In this document: piece by piece, positions 43,524 to 51,623 of the stretch
Position numbering within the stretch: the stretch's first letter is position 1
Layout of the letters: the number at the start of each line of letters is the position of its first letter
Assembly (NCBI GenBank): GCA_020402945.1
Contig: JADBYQ010000057.1
Location: 1-64,000, forward strand
Reading direction: 5' to 3'
Length of the DNA stretch: 64,000 bases
Source: Cytophagales bacterium
GTDB lineage: Bacteria; Bacteroidota; Bacteroidia; Cytophagales; Cyclobacteriaceae
The notes under the pieces: generated by a model
Told to the model about the DNA's origin: nothing
Seen by the model: only the letters and a program-made list of their open reading frames with translations
The model's database searches: none
Made by a program: the position numbers and the translations under genes

Positions 43524-44105
43524 CTAATTCTTTGCCGTTTGTAAATCGATGTTAAAACTGATGGTGATTTCATCACCCGTCTTCACAGAGCCGAACATGA
43601 ATGAAGGTGCTTCTACCTGAAAATCACTCATCTTCATTTTTGTGCTTCCAGTGCATCGAAGTGTCTTCTCTTTTGGTCGGCAGGTAGCGTCCAGACTGAT
43701 TGATTTCGTTACCCCTGCGATTGTGAGACTACCATTACATTGGAAAACATTACTATTTGTGGTGGCCGAGGCAAGCGTAAAGCCAATTGCCTTAAACTTA
43801 TTTGCCTTTAAAGCAGAGTAAGCATTTTTGTCCATCGCCTTGTGCGCGCTTTTGAGGCTTTCACACGGGACTGAGACATTCAGCGACTTAAGCTCGGTAG
43901 GAACACCTTTTTCATCCATTTGAAATGAAGCTTGCACGCCCGCTTGGAGTGAGGTCATCGTCCACTCGTGTAATGTGGAGGTACCGGCTATAGTTATATA
44001 AGAACCATCTGCCTGTTTATAGTTGGTCTGTGCCCTAAGCGTGAAACTCAGGGCTATGAAACCTAGAATGAGTGCTAAATTCTTAGTGCTTTTTGAAAAT
44101 TCCAT
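43524..44105 (-). CDS. YceI-family periplasmic protein
   Basis: 193 residues. Signal peptide ends TLRAQ. A YceI lipocalin-like barrel: SYITIAGTSTLHEWTM at the start (the SxLhW/E motif), KANKFKAIGFTLASA in the middle, LTIAGVTKSISLDATC and KMKMSDFQVEAPSFMFGSVKTGDEITISF at the end (quoted in part only as KMKMSDFQVE). The family binds polyisoprenoids such as ubiquinone-like tails and is often linked to stress and alkane use. First gene of the YceI-porin unit; divergent from marR (spacer 44106-44299). Confidence 0.85.
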   Translation of the reverse strand: MEFSKSTKNLALILGFIALSFTLRAQTNYKQADGSYITIAGTSTLHEWTMTSLQAGVQASFQMDEKGVPTELKSLNVSVPCESLKSAHKAMDKNAYSALKANKFKAIGFTLASATTNSNVFQCNGSLTIAGVTKSISLDATCRPKEKTLRCTGSTKMKMSDFQVEAPSFMFGSVKTGDEITISFNIDLQTAKN

Positions 44106-44156
44106 TTGGGTTTGTGTTTTGTTTGCTCAAAAGTGGCAGAAGGCGGTTCGTAAGAG

Positions 44157-44215
44157 AATGACATTCTATAGGTTTTGCTATGATTTTTAGTAGTAATCCT
44201 AATGACAGCCGTCAT
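44157..44215. promoter_or_regulatory. palindromic words in the marR-yceI spacer
   Basis: Two short palindromes share an ATGAC half: GAATGACATTC (44156-44166 approximately) and ATGAC-AGCC-GTCAT (44202-44215). They lie between divergent yceI and marR, where a MarR-family operator controlling both would be placed. Assignment is by position only. Confidence 0.35.
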
Positions 44216-44299
44216 AAATGGCTCGGAAAAAAGGAGGCAAAAATATTTTCGCGAAAATACTCGGCATGCAGAATAAATTTTTTATACCTTCGTAACCGA

Positions 44300-44752
44300 T
44301 TGAAAAGAGAAGAAACCATAGACTATCACATTAAAACTGCCTGGCATGCTATAGCGCGCATGTACAATCAGCAGGCTATGAAGTATGATGGGACCATGTC
44401 TATAGGCTATGCGCTGCTGAATATTTCTTCGGAAGAGGGAACGCCTGCGATGAAGATTGGGCCACTGATGGGACTAGAGCCAAGAAGCCTCACTCGGCTC
44501 CTGCAATCCATGGAAGAGAAGGGACTGATCTTTAGACAAGTCGACAAAAACGATAAGCGTTCCGTAAAAGTTTTGTTGACAAAGGAGGGGAAGAAGATGA
44601 AAGAGAAATCGCGGGAAACGGTATTGCGATTTAATGAAGCAGTTCGGGAAGAAATTTCTACACAAAAACTGAATGTGTTTTTTGATGTAGTACAGAGTAT
44701 TAATCAGTTAGTTGAAAAGAATAGTATTTACGAAACCAAATTAGTCAATTAG
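44300..44752 (+). CDS. MarR-family transcriptional regulator
   Basis: 150 residues when started at TTG (44300). Winged-helix regulator: recognition region GPLMGLEPRSLTRLLQSMEEKGLI, wing QVDKNDKRSVKVLLT and long dimer helix near the end. The frame is open to an ATG at 44180, but those 40 residues are unlike the family and would cover the operator-like palindrome; homologues start (M/L)KREETIDYHIKTAW. A TACCTTCG word (-7 type) at 44285-44292 is only 8 bases before the TTG, which would make the message nearly leaderless. Upstream of fadN-A-E and divergent from yceI; likely controls one or both, ligand probably an acyl-CoA or related compound (inference). Confidence 0.82.
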   Translation: MKREETIDYHIKTAWHAIARMYNQQAMKYDGTMSIGYALLNISSEEGTPAMKIGPLMGLEPRSLTRLLQSMEEKGLIFRQVDKNDKRSVKVLLTKEGKKMKEKSRETVLRFNEAVREEISTQKLNVFFDVVQSINQLVEKNSIYETKLVN

Positions 44753-44789
44753 CCAATTCGATGATTTGTCAATTGGCATATCATCGAAT
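44752..44789 (+). promoter_or_regulatory. overlapping alternative hairpins before fadN
   Basis: In the 61-base marR-fadN spacer, GCCAATT (44752-44758) can pair with AATTGGC (44771-44777), or ATTCGATGAT (44756-44765) with ATCATCGAAT (44780-44789). The two stems overlap and exclude each other. This could be a switch, or merely a palindromic filler repeat. Confidence 0.45.
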
Positions 44790-44813
44790 CAGCACATTAA
44801 CAAATTAAGAATT

Positions 44814-47213
44814 ATGAACCGTACCATTCGCAAAGTCGCAGTTTTAGGATCAGGTATTATGGGCTCACGCATTGCGTGCCACTTCGCCAATATTGGTTGT
44901 GAAGTGCTGCTGCTGGATATAGCGCCCAGAGAACTGACCGAGGATGAGAAAAAGAAAAATCTTACAATCGATCATCCTTCAGTAAAAAACAGAATTGTGA
45001 ATGCAGCCTTTGATGCTACCCTTAAAGCAAATCCGGCCTCACTCTTTAATAAGAAGTTCGCTTCGCGCATCAAACTCGGTAACTTCACAGACGACATGTC
45101 CAAAATCAAGAATGTGGATTGGACGATTGAAGTCGTTGTCGAAAATCTTGATATTAAAAAGAAAGTTTACGAAGAGGTGGAGAAATACAGAACACCCGGA
45201 ACCCTGATTACTTCCAATACTTCGGGCATCCCGATTCACCTCATGGGCGAAGGACGTAGCGAAGATTTTCAAAAACATTTTGCGGGTACCCATTTCTTTA
45301 ACCCTCCCCGTTATTTAAAGTTGTTGGAGATCATCCCTACAAGTAAAACCGATCCGGCTGTTACGAAATTCTTGATGCACTATGGTGATCTTTTCTTAGG
45401 AAAGACGACCGTGCTATGTAAAGACACTCCGGCCTTCATCGGTAATCGTGTGGGAATTTTTGGTTTGTTGAAAGTGATCGACTCCATGCGCAAGTTTGAC
45501 TTGAATGTAGATGAAGTTGATAAACTAACAGGCCCTGTTATCGGCAGACCAAAGTCGGCCACATTCCGCACTTCGGATGTGGTAGGGTTAGATACTTTGG
45601 TGAAAGTTTCGAATAACCTCTATGCAGGATTGGTGAATGACGAGGGAAGAGAAATGTTTAAACTTCCTGAAGTGGTTACGAAGCTTGAGCAGAACAAATG
45701 GTTGGGAGATAAAACGGGGCAGGGCTTTTACAAGAAATCAAAGAATGCCAAAGGAGAAACAGAAATCTTAACTCTGGACTTAAAGACATTAGAATACAAG
45801 CCAAAGGCAAAAGCAAAATTTGCAACACTCGAAACAACGAAGACGATTGACAATCTAAAAGATCGCTTCAAAGTGTTGTTGGCCGGAAAAGATAAAGCCG
45901 GTGATTTTTATCGCGATTGTTTTTATGGATTGTTCCAGTATGTAACCAATAGAATTCCTGAAATCAGCGATGAACTGTTCCGTATTGATGATGCGGTGAG
46001 TGGCGGTTTTGGTTGGGATCTCGGTCCGTTCGAAACATGGGATGCGGTAGGTGTTGAAAAATCAATTCCACTTATGGAGGCAGCCGGCTACAAGCCTGCG
46101 CAATGGGTGTACGATATGCTTGCTTCGGGAAATAAATCCTTCTACAAATCAGAAGGCGGCCAGAAGAAGTACTATGACATTCCTACCAAGACATATAAAT
46201 CAATTTCTGGAAGAGAGAATTTTATCATTCTAGAAAACAAGAGTGAAAACATTGTTTGGAAAAATGCCGATTCAAAAATCATTGACCTCGGTGATGGCGT
46301 GCTCAACTTTGGCTGGCACAGCAAGAGCTTTACGCTAGGCAGTGCGGTGATTGAAGGAATGAATAAAGCCATCGACATCGCAGAGAAAGATTACAAAGGT
46401 CTGGTGATTGGCCACCAAGGTGCAGACTTCTCGCTGGGAGCTAATTTAGGCTTGGTGTTTATGTATGCCATCGAGCAGGATTACGATGAGATCGATTTCA
46501 TGATCAAGGCTTTCCAGCAATCGGTGATGCGCATTCGTTACTCCGGAGTGCCGGTGGCAGTTTGTCCGCAAGGCAGAACGTTAGGTGGCGGTTGCGAAAT
46601 GACCATGCATGCGGACATCGCGCAGGCAGCGGCAGAAACGTATATCGGATTAGTAGAGGTAGGCGTTGGACTAATTCCTGGTGGAGGCGGAACCAAGGAA
46701 TTCACGAAACGCGTGAGTGATGCCATGGAAGAAGGTGATGTGGAGTTGAACGCACTTCAAAATGCGTTCATGACCATCGCGACCGCAAAAGTAGCGACCT
46801 CAGCAGAAGAAGCTCGTGAGTACGGCATCTTGAAAAAGGTTGACCGCGTTTCAATGAACAAAGACAGACAGATTGCAGATGCAAAGCAAGCAGTGCTTGA
46901 TCTGGTAGAAGCAGGCTATACCATGCAACCGCAAGCAAAAAATATTAAAGTGCAAGGTCGAACCGGGCAAGCTTTGTTCTTAGCAGGCTTGCAAGGAATG
47001 AAAATGGGCAGGTACATTTCAGAACACGATGCCAAAGTTGCCAAGTGGATCTCTAACATTATGTGCGGAGGCGACTTGACCTCTCCGCAAGAAGTGAGTG
47101 AACAATACTTACTTGATCTTGAGCGCGAAGCATTCTTGTCATTGACCGGTGAGAAGAAAACATTGGAAAGAATTCAGGCAATATTAACGGGAGGAAAACC
47201 ATTGAGGAATTAG
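44814..47213 (+). CDS. fadN: 3-hydroxyacyl-CoA dehydrogenase/enoyl-CoA hydratase, FadN type
   Basis: 799 residues. The N-terminal half is a 3-hydroxyacyl-CoA dehydrogenase (NAD motif KVAVLGSGIMGSRIACHF, then HFFNPPRYLKLLEIIP), and the C-terminal part a crotonase-fold enoyl-CoA hydratase (GRTLGGGCEMTMHADIA, GLVEVGVGLIPGGGG with two catalytic Glu). This order is opposite to FadB/FadJ and matches B. subtilis FadN. It carries out steps 2 and 3 of fatty-acid beta-oxidation. The ATG at 44814 is chosen because the Rossmann motif begins at residue 6; an ATG 48 bases earlier adds unlike sequence. Followed by thiolase and acyl-CoA dehydrogenase, as in fadN-A-E of B. subtilis. Confidence 0.93.
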   Translation: MNRTIRKVAVLGSGIMGSRIACHFANIGCEVLLLDIAPRELTEDEKKKNLTIDHPSVKNRIVNAAFDATLKANPASLFNKKFASRIKLGNFTDDMSKIKNVDWTIEVVVENLDIKKKVYEEVEKYRTPGTLITSNTSGIPIHLMGEGRSEDFQKHFAGTHFFNPPRYLKLLEIIPTSKTDPAVTKFLMHYGDLFLGKTTVLCKDTPAFIGNRVGIFGLLKVIDSMRKFDLNVDEVDKLTGPVIGRPKSATFRTSDVVGLDTLVKVSNNLYAGLVNDEGREMFKLPEVVTKLEQNKWLGDKTGQGFYKKSKNAKGETEILTLDLKTLEYKPKAKAKFATLETTKTIDNLKDRFKVLLAGKDKAGDFYRDCFYGLFQYVTNRIPEISDELFRIDDAVSGGFGWDLGPFETWDAVGVEKSIPLMEAAGYKPAQWVYDMLASGNKSFYKSEGGQKKYYDIPTKTYKSISGRENFIILENKSENIVWKNADSKIIDLGDGVLNFGWHSKSFTLGSAVIEGMNKAIDIAEKDYKGLVIGHQGADFSLGANLGLVFMYAIEQDYDEIDFMIKAFQQSVMRIRYSGVPVAVCPQGRTLGGGCEMTMHADIAQAAAETYIGLVEVGVGLIPGGGGTKEFTKRVSDAMEEGDVELNALQNAFMTIATAKVATSAEEAREYGILKKVDRVSMNKDRQIADAKQAVLDLVEAGYTMQPQAKNIKVQGRTGQALFLAGLQGMKMGRYISEHDAKVAKWISNIMCGGDLTSPQEVSEQYLLDLEREAFLSLTGEKKTLERIQAILTGGKPLRN

Positions 47214-47701
47214 TAGGCAGTAAGCAAAAGCAATCGGCAAAATTTAGAATAAGCAATAAGCTACAGGTTATGAATGAACCAAATCAAAGCTTTAGGGATT
47301 TGACGGTTTATAAAAAAGCATTTGATTTAGCGATGAAAATATTTGAGATGACAAAGACATTTCCAAAAGAAGAGAGGTACTCGCTCACAGACCAAATTAG
47401 AAGATCATCGCGAGCGGTCTGTAGTTGTGTTGCAGAAGCTTACAGAAAGCGAAGCTATAAAGCCTATTTCGTAAGCAAATCGTCAGATGCTGATATGGAG
47501 AACAGCGAAACGCAATCTTGGCTTGATTTCTCTTACGCTTGCAATTATGTAGCTGATGAAATGTACAAAGATTTATTGGCAAGATCGGAAGAGGTTGGTA
47601 GAATGCTTAATCACATTGTTGAAAACCCCGAAAAATATTTGAGAAGAGAGAAGAAAGTCGGTATGCAGTAAGCTTTGCCTATTGCTTTTGCTTACTGCCT
47701 A
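47214..47701 (+). mobile_element. inverted-repeat cassette 1 carrying a four-helix-bundle (IVP) gene
   Basis: The 488-base unit begins right after the fadN stop codon and is bounded by 28-base inverted repeats (47214-47241 and 47674-47701) that match at 27 of 28 positions; the first 21 (TAGGCAGTAAGCAAAAGCAA plus T) are perfect. Between them lies a single four-helix-bundle gene. No transposase and no clear target duplication are seen. In RNA the ends would form a long duplex, as in the intervening sequences of 23S rRNA genes, which encode the same protein family. Confidence 0.7.
47270..47671 (+). CDS. four-helix-bundle protein (23S rRNA IVP/S23 family)
   Basis: 133 residues. Matches the S23/IVP four-helix-bundle family: FRDLTVYKKAFDLAMKIFEMT, FPKEERYSLTDQIRRSSRAV, VAEAYRKRSYKAYFVSKSS and a last helix pair ending near residue 125 (short stretches quoted). 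The family was first seen as the protein encoded inside 23S rRNA intervening sequences (Leptospira, Coxiella) and includes the Avd protein of diversity-generating retroelements; a nucleic-acid-binding pentamer is known for some. Here it is fully enclosed by inverted repeats between fadN and fadA. No retroelement or variable region is nearby. Function in this setting is unknown. Confidence 0.85.
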   Translation: MNEPNQSFRDLTVYKKAFDLAMKIFEMTKTFPKEERYSLTDQIRRSSRAVCSCVAEAYRKRSYKAYFVSKSSDADMENSETQSWLDFSYACNYVADEMYKDLLARSEEVGRMLNHIVENPEKYLRREKKVGMQ

Positions 47702-47737
47702 TTTAAAAATAAAAATTGAGAATTTAAACACAACGAC

Positions 47738-48913
47738 ATGGATGCATACATCGTAGCCGGATTCCGCACAGCGGTAGGCAAAGCAAAAAAAGGAGGGTTT
47801 CGATTTGTAAGACCTGATGATCTTGCCTCGGATGTGATTAAACACTTGGTGAAATCAATCCCCGGCTTGGAGAACAAGATGGTCGATGATCTTATTGTAG
47901 GAAATGCGGTTCCCGAAGCGGAGCAAGGCATGCAGATGGGTCGCATCATTTCACTGCTTGCGCTTGGTCTTGATACACCGGGCATGGTGATCAATCGCTA
48001 TTGCGGATCAGGAGTGGAGGCTATCGCTATTGCGAGTCATCGCATCCAAGCGGGACAGGCAGATGTGATTATTGCCGGTGGCACCGAGTCCATGTCGTTG
48101 GTTCCCGTGATGGGCTTTAAGACAGCATTGAATTATGCCATTGCCAAAGACAACCCGACCTATTATACAAGCATGGGGTTAACGGCTGAAGAAGTGTCGA
48201 AGCAATTTAATGTTACCCGCGAAGAGCAAGATCAATTTTCAGTCGAGTCGCATGTGAAAGCGGCAGCAGCGTGGAAGGAAGGAAAATTTACAAACGAGAT
48301 TGTGCCTATCACGGTAAAGGAAGTATTTGTGGATGAGAACATGAAAAAGCAAACGCGTGAGTATGTTGTCAATAAAGATGAAGGTATTCGTGCGGACACC
48401 ACTTTCGAAGGACTTTCAAAATTGAAACCAGTATTTGCGGTGGGCGGTTCTGTTACCGCTGGAAATTCATCTCAAACTTCAGATGGGGCAGCCTTTGTGG
48501 CTGTGATGAGTGAGAAAATGGTGAAGCAACTGAATCTAAAACCTATCGCTCGCATGGTGAGTTATGCTACGGCAGGTGTTGATCCGCGAATCATGGGTAT
48601 TGGCCCGGTGGCCGCTATTCCTAAAGCACTCAAAATAGCCGGATTGAAATTACAAGACATCGATTTGATTGAGTTGAACGAAGCCTTTGCCGCACAATCA
48701 TTGGCGGTAGTAAAAGAGCTGGGCATTGATCGATCTAAACTAAATGTAAACGGAGGTGCGATTGCAGTGGGTCATCCGCTTGGTTCATCAGGCGCACGCT
48801 TATCGGTCCAATTGTTTAACGAACTCCGCAGGCAAAATAAAAAATACGGAATGGTGACTGCATGCGTGGGTGGAGGACAGGGAGTGGCGGGGATATATGA
48901 GTTGTTGAATTAA
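47738..48913 (+). CDS. fadA: acetyl-CoA acyltransferase (3-ketoacyl-CoA thiolase)
   Basis: 391 residues, standard thiolase length. The acyl-accepting cysteine is in VINRYCGSGVEAIA (about residue 89), the His in GGAIAVGHPLGSSGAR and the second Cys in TACVGGGQGVAG. It cleaves 3-ketoacyl-CoA with CoA, the last step of beta-oxidation. The start agrees with thiolases that begin MDAYIVAGFRTAVGKA. It lies between the two inverted-repeat cassettes; the stop codon forms part of the left arm of cassette 2. Part of the marR-fadN-fadA-fadE operon. Confidence 0.94.
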   Translation: MDAYIVAGFRTAVGKAKKGGFRFVRPDDLASDVIKHLVKSIPGLENKMVDDLIVGNAVPEAEQGMQMGRIISLLALGLDTPGMVINRYCGSGVEAIAIASHRIQAGQADVIIAGGTESMSLVPVMGFKTALNYAIAKDNPTYYTSMGLTAEEVSKQFNVTREEQDQFSVESHVKAAAAWKEGKFTNEIVPITVKEVFVDENMKKQTREYVVNKDEGIRADTTFEGLSKLKPVFAVGGSVTAGNSSQTSDGAAFVAVMSEKMVKQLNLKPIARMVSYATAGVDPRIMGIGPVAAIPKALKIAGLKLQDIDLIELNEAFAAQSLAVVKELGIDRSKLNVNGGAIAVGHPLGSSGARLSVQLFNELRRQNKKYGMVTACVGGGQGVAGIYELLN

Positions 48914-49330
48914 GATGTGAGTAGTGGGTATTGAGATTTGAGATATGCATAACCTCAAAGAGTTGAAGATTTGGCATAAAGCGATTGAACTTTCAACAGA
49001 AGTGTATCGCTTGACTGCCGATTTTCCGAAGGAAGAAAAGTATGGACTCACATCTCAAATTAGGCGAGCAGCCGTTTCAGTTCCTTCTAATATCGCAGGG
49101 GGAGCCGGGAGAAATTCTGATAAGGAGTTTATCCATTTCTTGGGAATTTCAAACGGCTCTTCCTATGAACTACAAACACAACTTATAATCTCTAAAAACT
49201 TAAGTTTGATTAATAACGGTGTTGATCTGATACTCGATCAAATCGACCAAATACAAAAGATGAACTATTCACTTCAAGCAAAGCTTTCAAAGGACTAATC
49301 TCAAATCTCAATACTCATATCTCAAATCTT
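48912..49330 (+). mobile_element. inverted-repeat cassette 2 carrying a four-helix-bundle (IVP) gene
   Basis: 34-base arms at 48912-48945 and 49297-49330 match at 28 of 34 positions, with 17 perfect in a row (GTATTGAGATTTGAGAT at 48928-48944 and its complement at 49298-49314). The left arm starts in the fadA stop codon and ends on the A of the IVP start codon; the right arm starts in the IVP stop and ends directly before the fadE ATG. The unit therefore is the whole fadA-fadE spacer. Repeat sequence differs from that of cassette 1. Confidence 0.65.
48945..49298 (+). CDS. four-helix-bundle protein (23S rRNA IVP/S23 family)
   Basis: 117 residues, same family as the gene in cassette 1 but a different branch: LKELKIWHKAIELSTEVY, FPKEEKYGLTSQIRRAAVSV, IAGGAGRNSDKEFIHFLGI and YELQTQLIISKNLSLI helices, the classical form of the family (IAEGxGR here IAGGAGR). 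Acidic-to-neutral helical bundle with no catalytic motif. The gene fills the spacer between fadA and fadE exactly and is wrapped by inverted repeats. Cotranscription with fad genes is almost unavoidable; whether it affects them is unknown. Confidence 0.87.
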   Translation: MHNLKELKIWHKAIELSTEVYRLTADFPKEEKYGLTSQIRRAAVSVPSNIAGGAGRNSDKEFIHFLGISNGSSYELQTQLIISKNLSLINNGVDLILDQIDQIQKMNYSLQAKLSKD

Positions 49331-51130
49331 ATGACAACAATAGAAACAAAAAAGGCAATCAAAGGAGGAGAATTCCTCATCCGCGAAACACAGGCACATG
49401 AAATTTTCATTCCTGAAGAATTTACAGAAGAGCAAAAGATGATTGCACAAACGTGCAAAGACTTTTTGAAACAAGAAGTATATCCGCATTTGGATTTAAT
49501 TGATTCGCAGAAAGATCCCAAGTTGATGCCTTCGCTTCTTGATAAGGCTGGGGCTCTCGGACTATTGGGAACATCTGTTCCTCAAGAGCTAGGTGGCTTT
49601 GGAATGGATTTCAATACCACCATGTTGGTAGCCGAAGCAGTTGGCGCAGGTTATTCGTTTGCCGTTGCCATCTCCGCCCATACCGGTATTGGCACACTTC
49701 CGATTTTGTATTATGGAAATGATGCCCAGAAGAAAAAGTACATTCCTAAGCTGGCATCGGGAGAGTGGAAGGCGAGCTACTGTTTGACAGAACCTGATTC
49801 CGGTTCTGATGCTAACAGCGGCAAGACCAAAGCAAAATTGACGGCTGATGGAAAGCATTATCTGATCACTGGTCAGAAGATGTGGATCACCAACGGTGGC
49901 TTCGCAGATGTTTTTATTGTGTTTGCAAAAATTGACAATGATAAAAATCTGACAGCTTTTATCGTAGAGAAGGATTTCGGTGGCATCACCATGAATGAGG
50001 AGGAGAAGAAAATGGGTATCAAAGGATCTTCCACCCGCCAGATTTTCTTTAACGATTGCAAAGTGCCAGTAGAAAATTTATTGAGCGAGCGCGAGAATGG
50101 TTTTAAGATCGCGGTGAACATATTAAACATTGGCCGCATTAAACTAGGCGTGGGTGCGTTGGGAGGATCGAAAGGTACCATCAGTCAGGCGATCAAGTAT
50201 TCTAATGAGCGTAAGCAATTTGGTGTGGCTATTTCCACCTTCGGAGCGATCAAGCATAAGATTGCAGAAGTGGTGACAAAAATTTTCGCGTCAGAGTCAG
50301 CGCACTACCGCGCTTCTCAGAACATCGATGATGCCTACAATGCATTTGTAGCTGGTGGCATGGATTCTGGTCAGGCGAGATTAATAGCATTGGAAGAATT
50401 TGCCATCGAGTGCGCTATTTTGAAAGTACATGGCAGTGAAGTGTTAGATTTTTCAGTGGATGAAGGCGTGCAGATTTATGGAGGCATGGGCTTCTCGGCA
50501 GAAGGACCGATGGACCGCGCCTACCGTGATGCGCGCATCAACCGCATTTTTGAAGGCACGAATGAAATCAACAGACTACTCACAATCGATATGTTGTTGA
50601 AGCGTGCAATGAAAGGCACATTGGATTTGATGACGCCTGCGATGGCCGTTCAAAAAGAATTGACTTCTATACCTGATTTTGGCGCCAGTGACGACACTGC
50701 CCTTTTTGCGAAAGAGAAAAAAGCATTGGCGAATTTGAAGAAAGCGGGCCTGATGGTTTCAGGTGCAGCCATTCAAAAGTTTATGATGAAGCTATCTGAC
50801 GAGCAAGAGATATTGATGAACCTGGCCGATATGCTCATTGAAGGCTACGTGGCCGAGTCGGTGATCTTGCGTGTAGAAAAATTAGTGGGTGTGCGTGGAG
50901 AGAAAGCCTGTGAAGTAGAAATTGCTATGGCGATGATCTATCTGCACTATGCTATTGAGAGAGCAGCTGGTGCAGGCAAGCAAGCCATCTACGGATTTGC
51001 GGAAGGAGACGAGCTACGCTTTATGATGCTCGGCTTGAAGCGCTTTACCAAAATAGATGCTTATAACTTGAAAGAAGCCAGACGTAAAGTAGCGAACCAT
51101 GCGATTGGCAAAGGAGAATATCCTTTCTAG
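49331..51130 (+). CDS. fadE: acyl-CoA dehydrogenase, FadE type
   Basis: 599 residues. First step of beta-oxidation, FAD-dependent formation of trans-2-enoyl-CoA. Acyl-CoA dehydrogenase blocks: CLTEPDSGSDANSGKTKA, MWITNGGFADVFIVFAK, FGAIKHKIAEVVTKI and YRDARINRIFEGTNEINRLL, with the last Glu in the catalytic position. A C-terminal extension of about 170 residues, as in FadE of B. subtilis, explains the length above the usual 380. Start at 49331 lies directly behind cassette 2. Last gene of the operon; a terminator follows 14 bases after the stop. Confidence 0.94.
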   Translation: MTTIETKKAIKGGEFLIRETQAHEIFIPEEFTEEQKMIAQTCKDFLKQEVYPHLDLIDSQKDPKLMPSLLDKAGALGLLGTSVPQELGGFGMDFNTTMLVAEAVGAGYSFAVAISAHTGIGTLPILYYGNDAQKKKYIPKLASGEWKASYCLTEPDSGSDANSGKTKAKLTADGKHYLITGQKMWITNGGFADVFIVFAKIDNDKNLTAFIVEKDFGGITMNEEEKKMGIKGSSTRQIFFNDCKVPVENLLSERENGFKIAVNILNIGRIKLGVGALGGSKGTISQAIKYSNERKQFGVAISTFGAIKHKIAEVVTKIFASESAHYRASQNIDDAYNAFVAGGMDSGQARLIALEEFAIECAILKVHGSEVLDFSVDEGVQIYGGMGFSAEGPMDRAYRDARINRIFEGTNEINRLLTIDMLLKRAMKGTLDLMTPAMAVQKELTSIPDFGASDDTALFAKEKKALANLKKAGLMVSGAAIQKFMMKLSDEQEILMNLADMLIEGYVAESVILRVEKLVGVRGEKACEVEIAMAMIYLHYAIERAAGAGKQAIYGFAEGDELRFMMLGLKRFTKIDAYNLKEARRKVANHAIGKGEYPF

Positions 51131-51144
51131 ACGTTAGACATAAG

Positions 51145-51173
51145 AAAGCCCGGGAGAAAATCCGGGCTTTTGG
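51145..51173 (+). terminator. intrinsic terminator of the fad operon
   Basis: AAAGCCCGG (51145-51153) pairs perfectly with CCGGGCTTT (51162-51170) around an 8-base loop and is followed by a T-rich stretch. It begins 14 bases after the fadE stop. Confidence 0.88.
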
Positions 51174-51225
51174 TTTTGGTTTGTCCTGCTAAGCTTTAGC
51201 GGAGAAGGGTGTGCGCATGCTGCGC

Positions 51226-51573
51226 CTACTTCAATGCTTTCTTGTACCCATCCTCATCAAACCCCAACAAAAGTACTTTGCCGTCTTCTTCTATCAATGG
51301 TCTTTTGATCACGCTGGTCTTTTCAACCATAAGGGCAATGGCGGCTTTTTCATGGGTCACTTTTTTCTGATCGGCTTTGTCTAGCTGTCGCCACGTGGTA
51401 CCGCGTTTGTTGACGAGATTCTCCCACCCAACTTGTTTGCTCCACGCGCTCAACTTTTCAGCGGTTATGCCGGATTTTTTGTAATCGTGAAATACAAAAT
51501 CTACTTTGTTTTTATTCAGCCAGTCTATTGCAGATTTTACCATGTTGCAATTTTTGATGCCGTAGACCGTCAT
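51226..51573 (-). CDS. ArsC/Spx-family reductase-like protein
   Basis: 115 residues, thioredoxin-like ArsC fold with one catalytic Cys in YGIKNCNMVKSA near the start. Also visible are FVFHDYKKSGI and the late TSVIKRPLIEEDGKVLLLGF block, the normal YffB/ArsC-family pattern with the conserved Arg-Pro. It lacks the Arg triad of true arsenate reductases, so a glutathione/thiol-dependent reductase or Spx-like role is more likely. Convergent with the fad operon. Cytoplasmic; single gene. Confidence 0.87.
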   Translation of the reverse strand: MTVYGIKNCNMVKSAIDWLNKNKVDFVFHDYKKSGITAEKLSAWSKQVGWENLVNKRGTTWRQLDKADQKKVTHEKAAIALMVEKTSVIKRPLIEEDGKVLLLGFDEDGYKKALK

Positions 51574-51623
51574 AAGGAGTTCATCGATTTATTGAAAGAT
51601 AAGAATGGTTACGGGCGGGAAGC

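Noticed and set aside
47270-49298. A diversity-generating retroelement (Avd-like genes)
   Set aside because: The four-helix-bundle proteins resemble Avd, but no reverse transcriptase, template repeat or variable repeat is present nearby.
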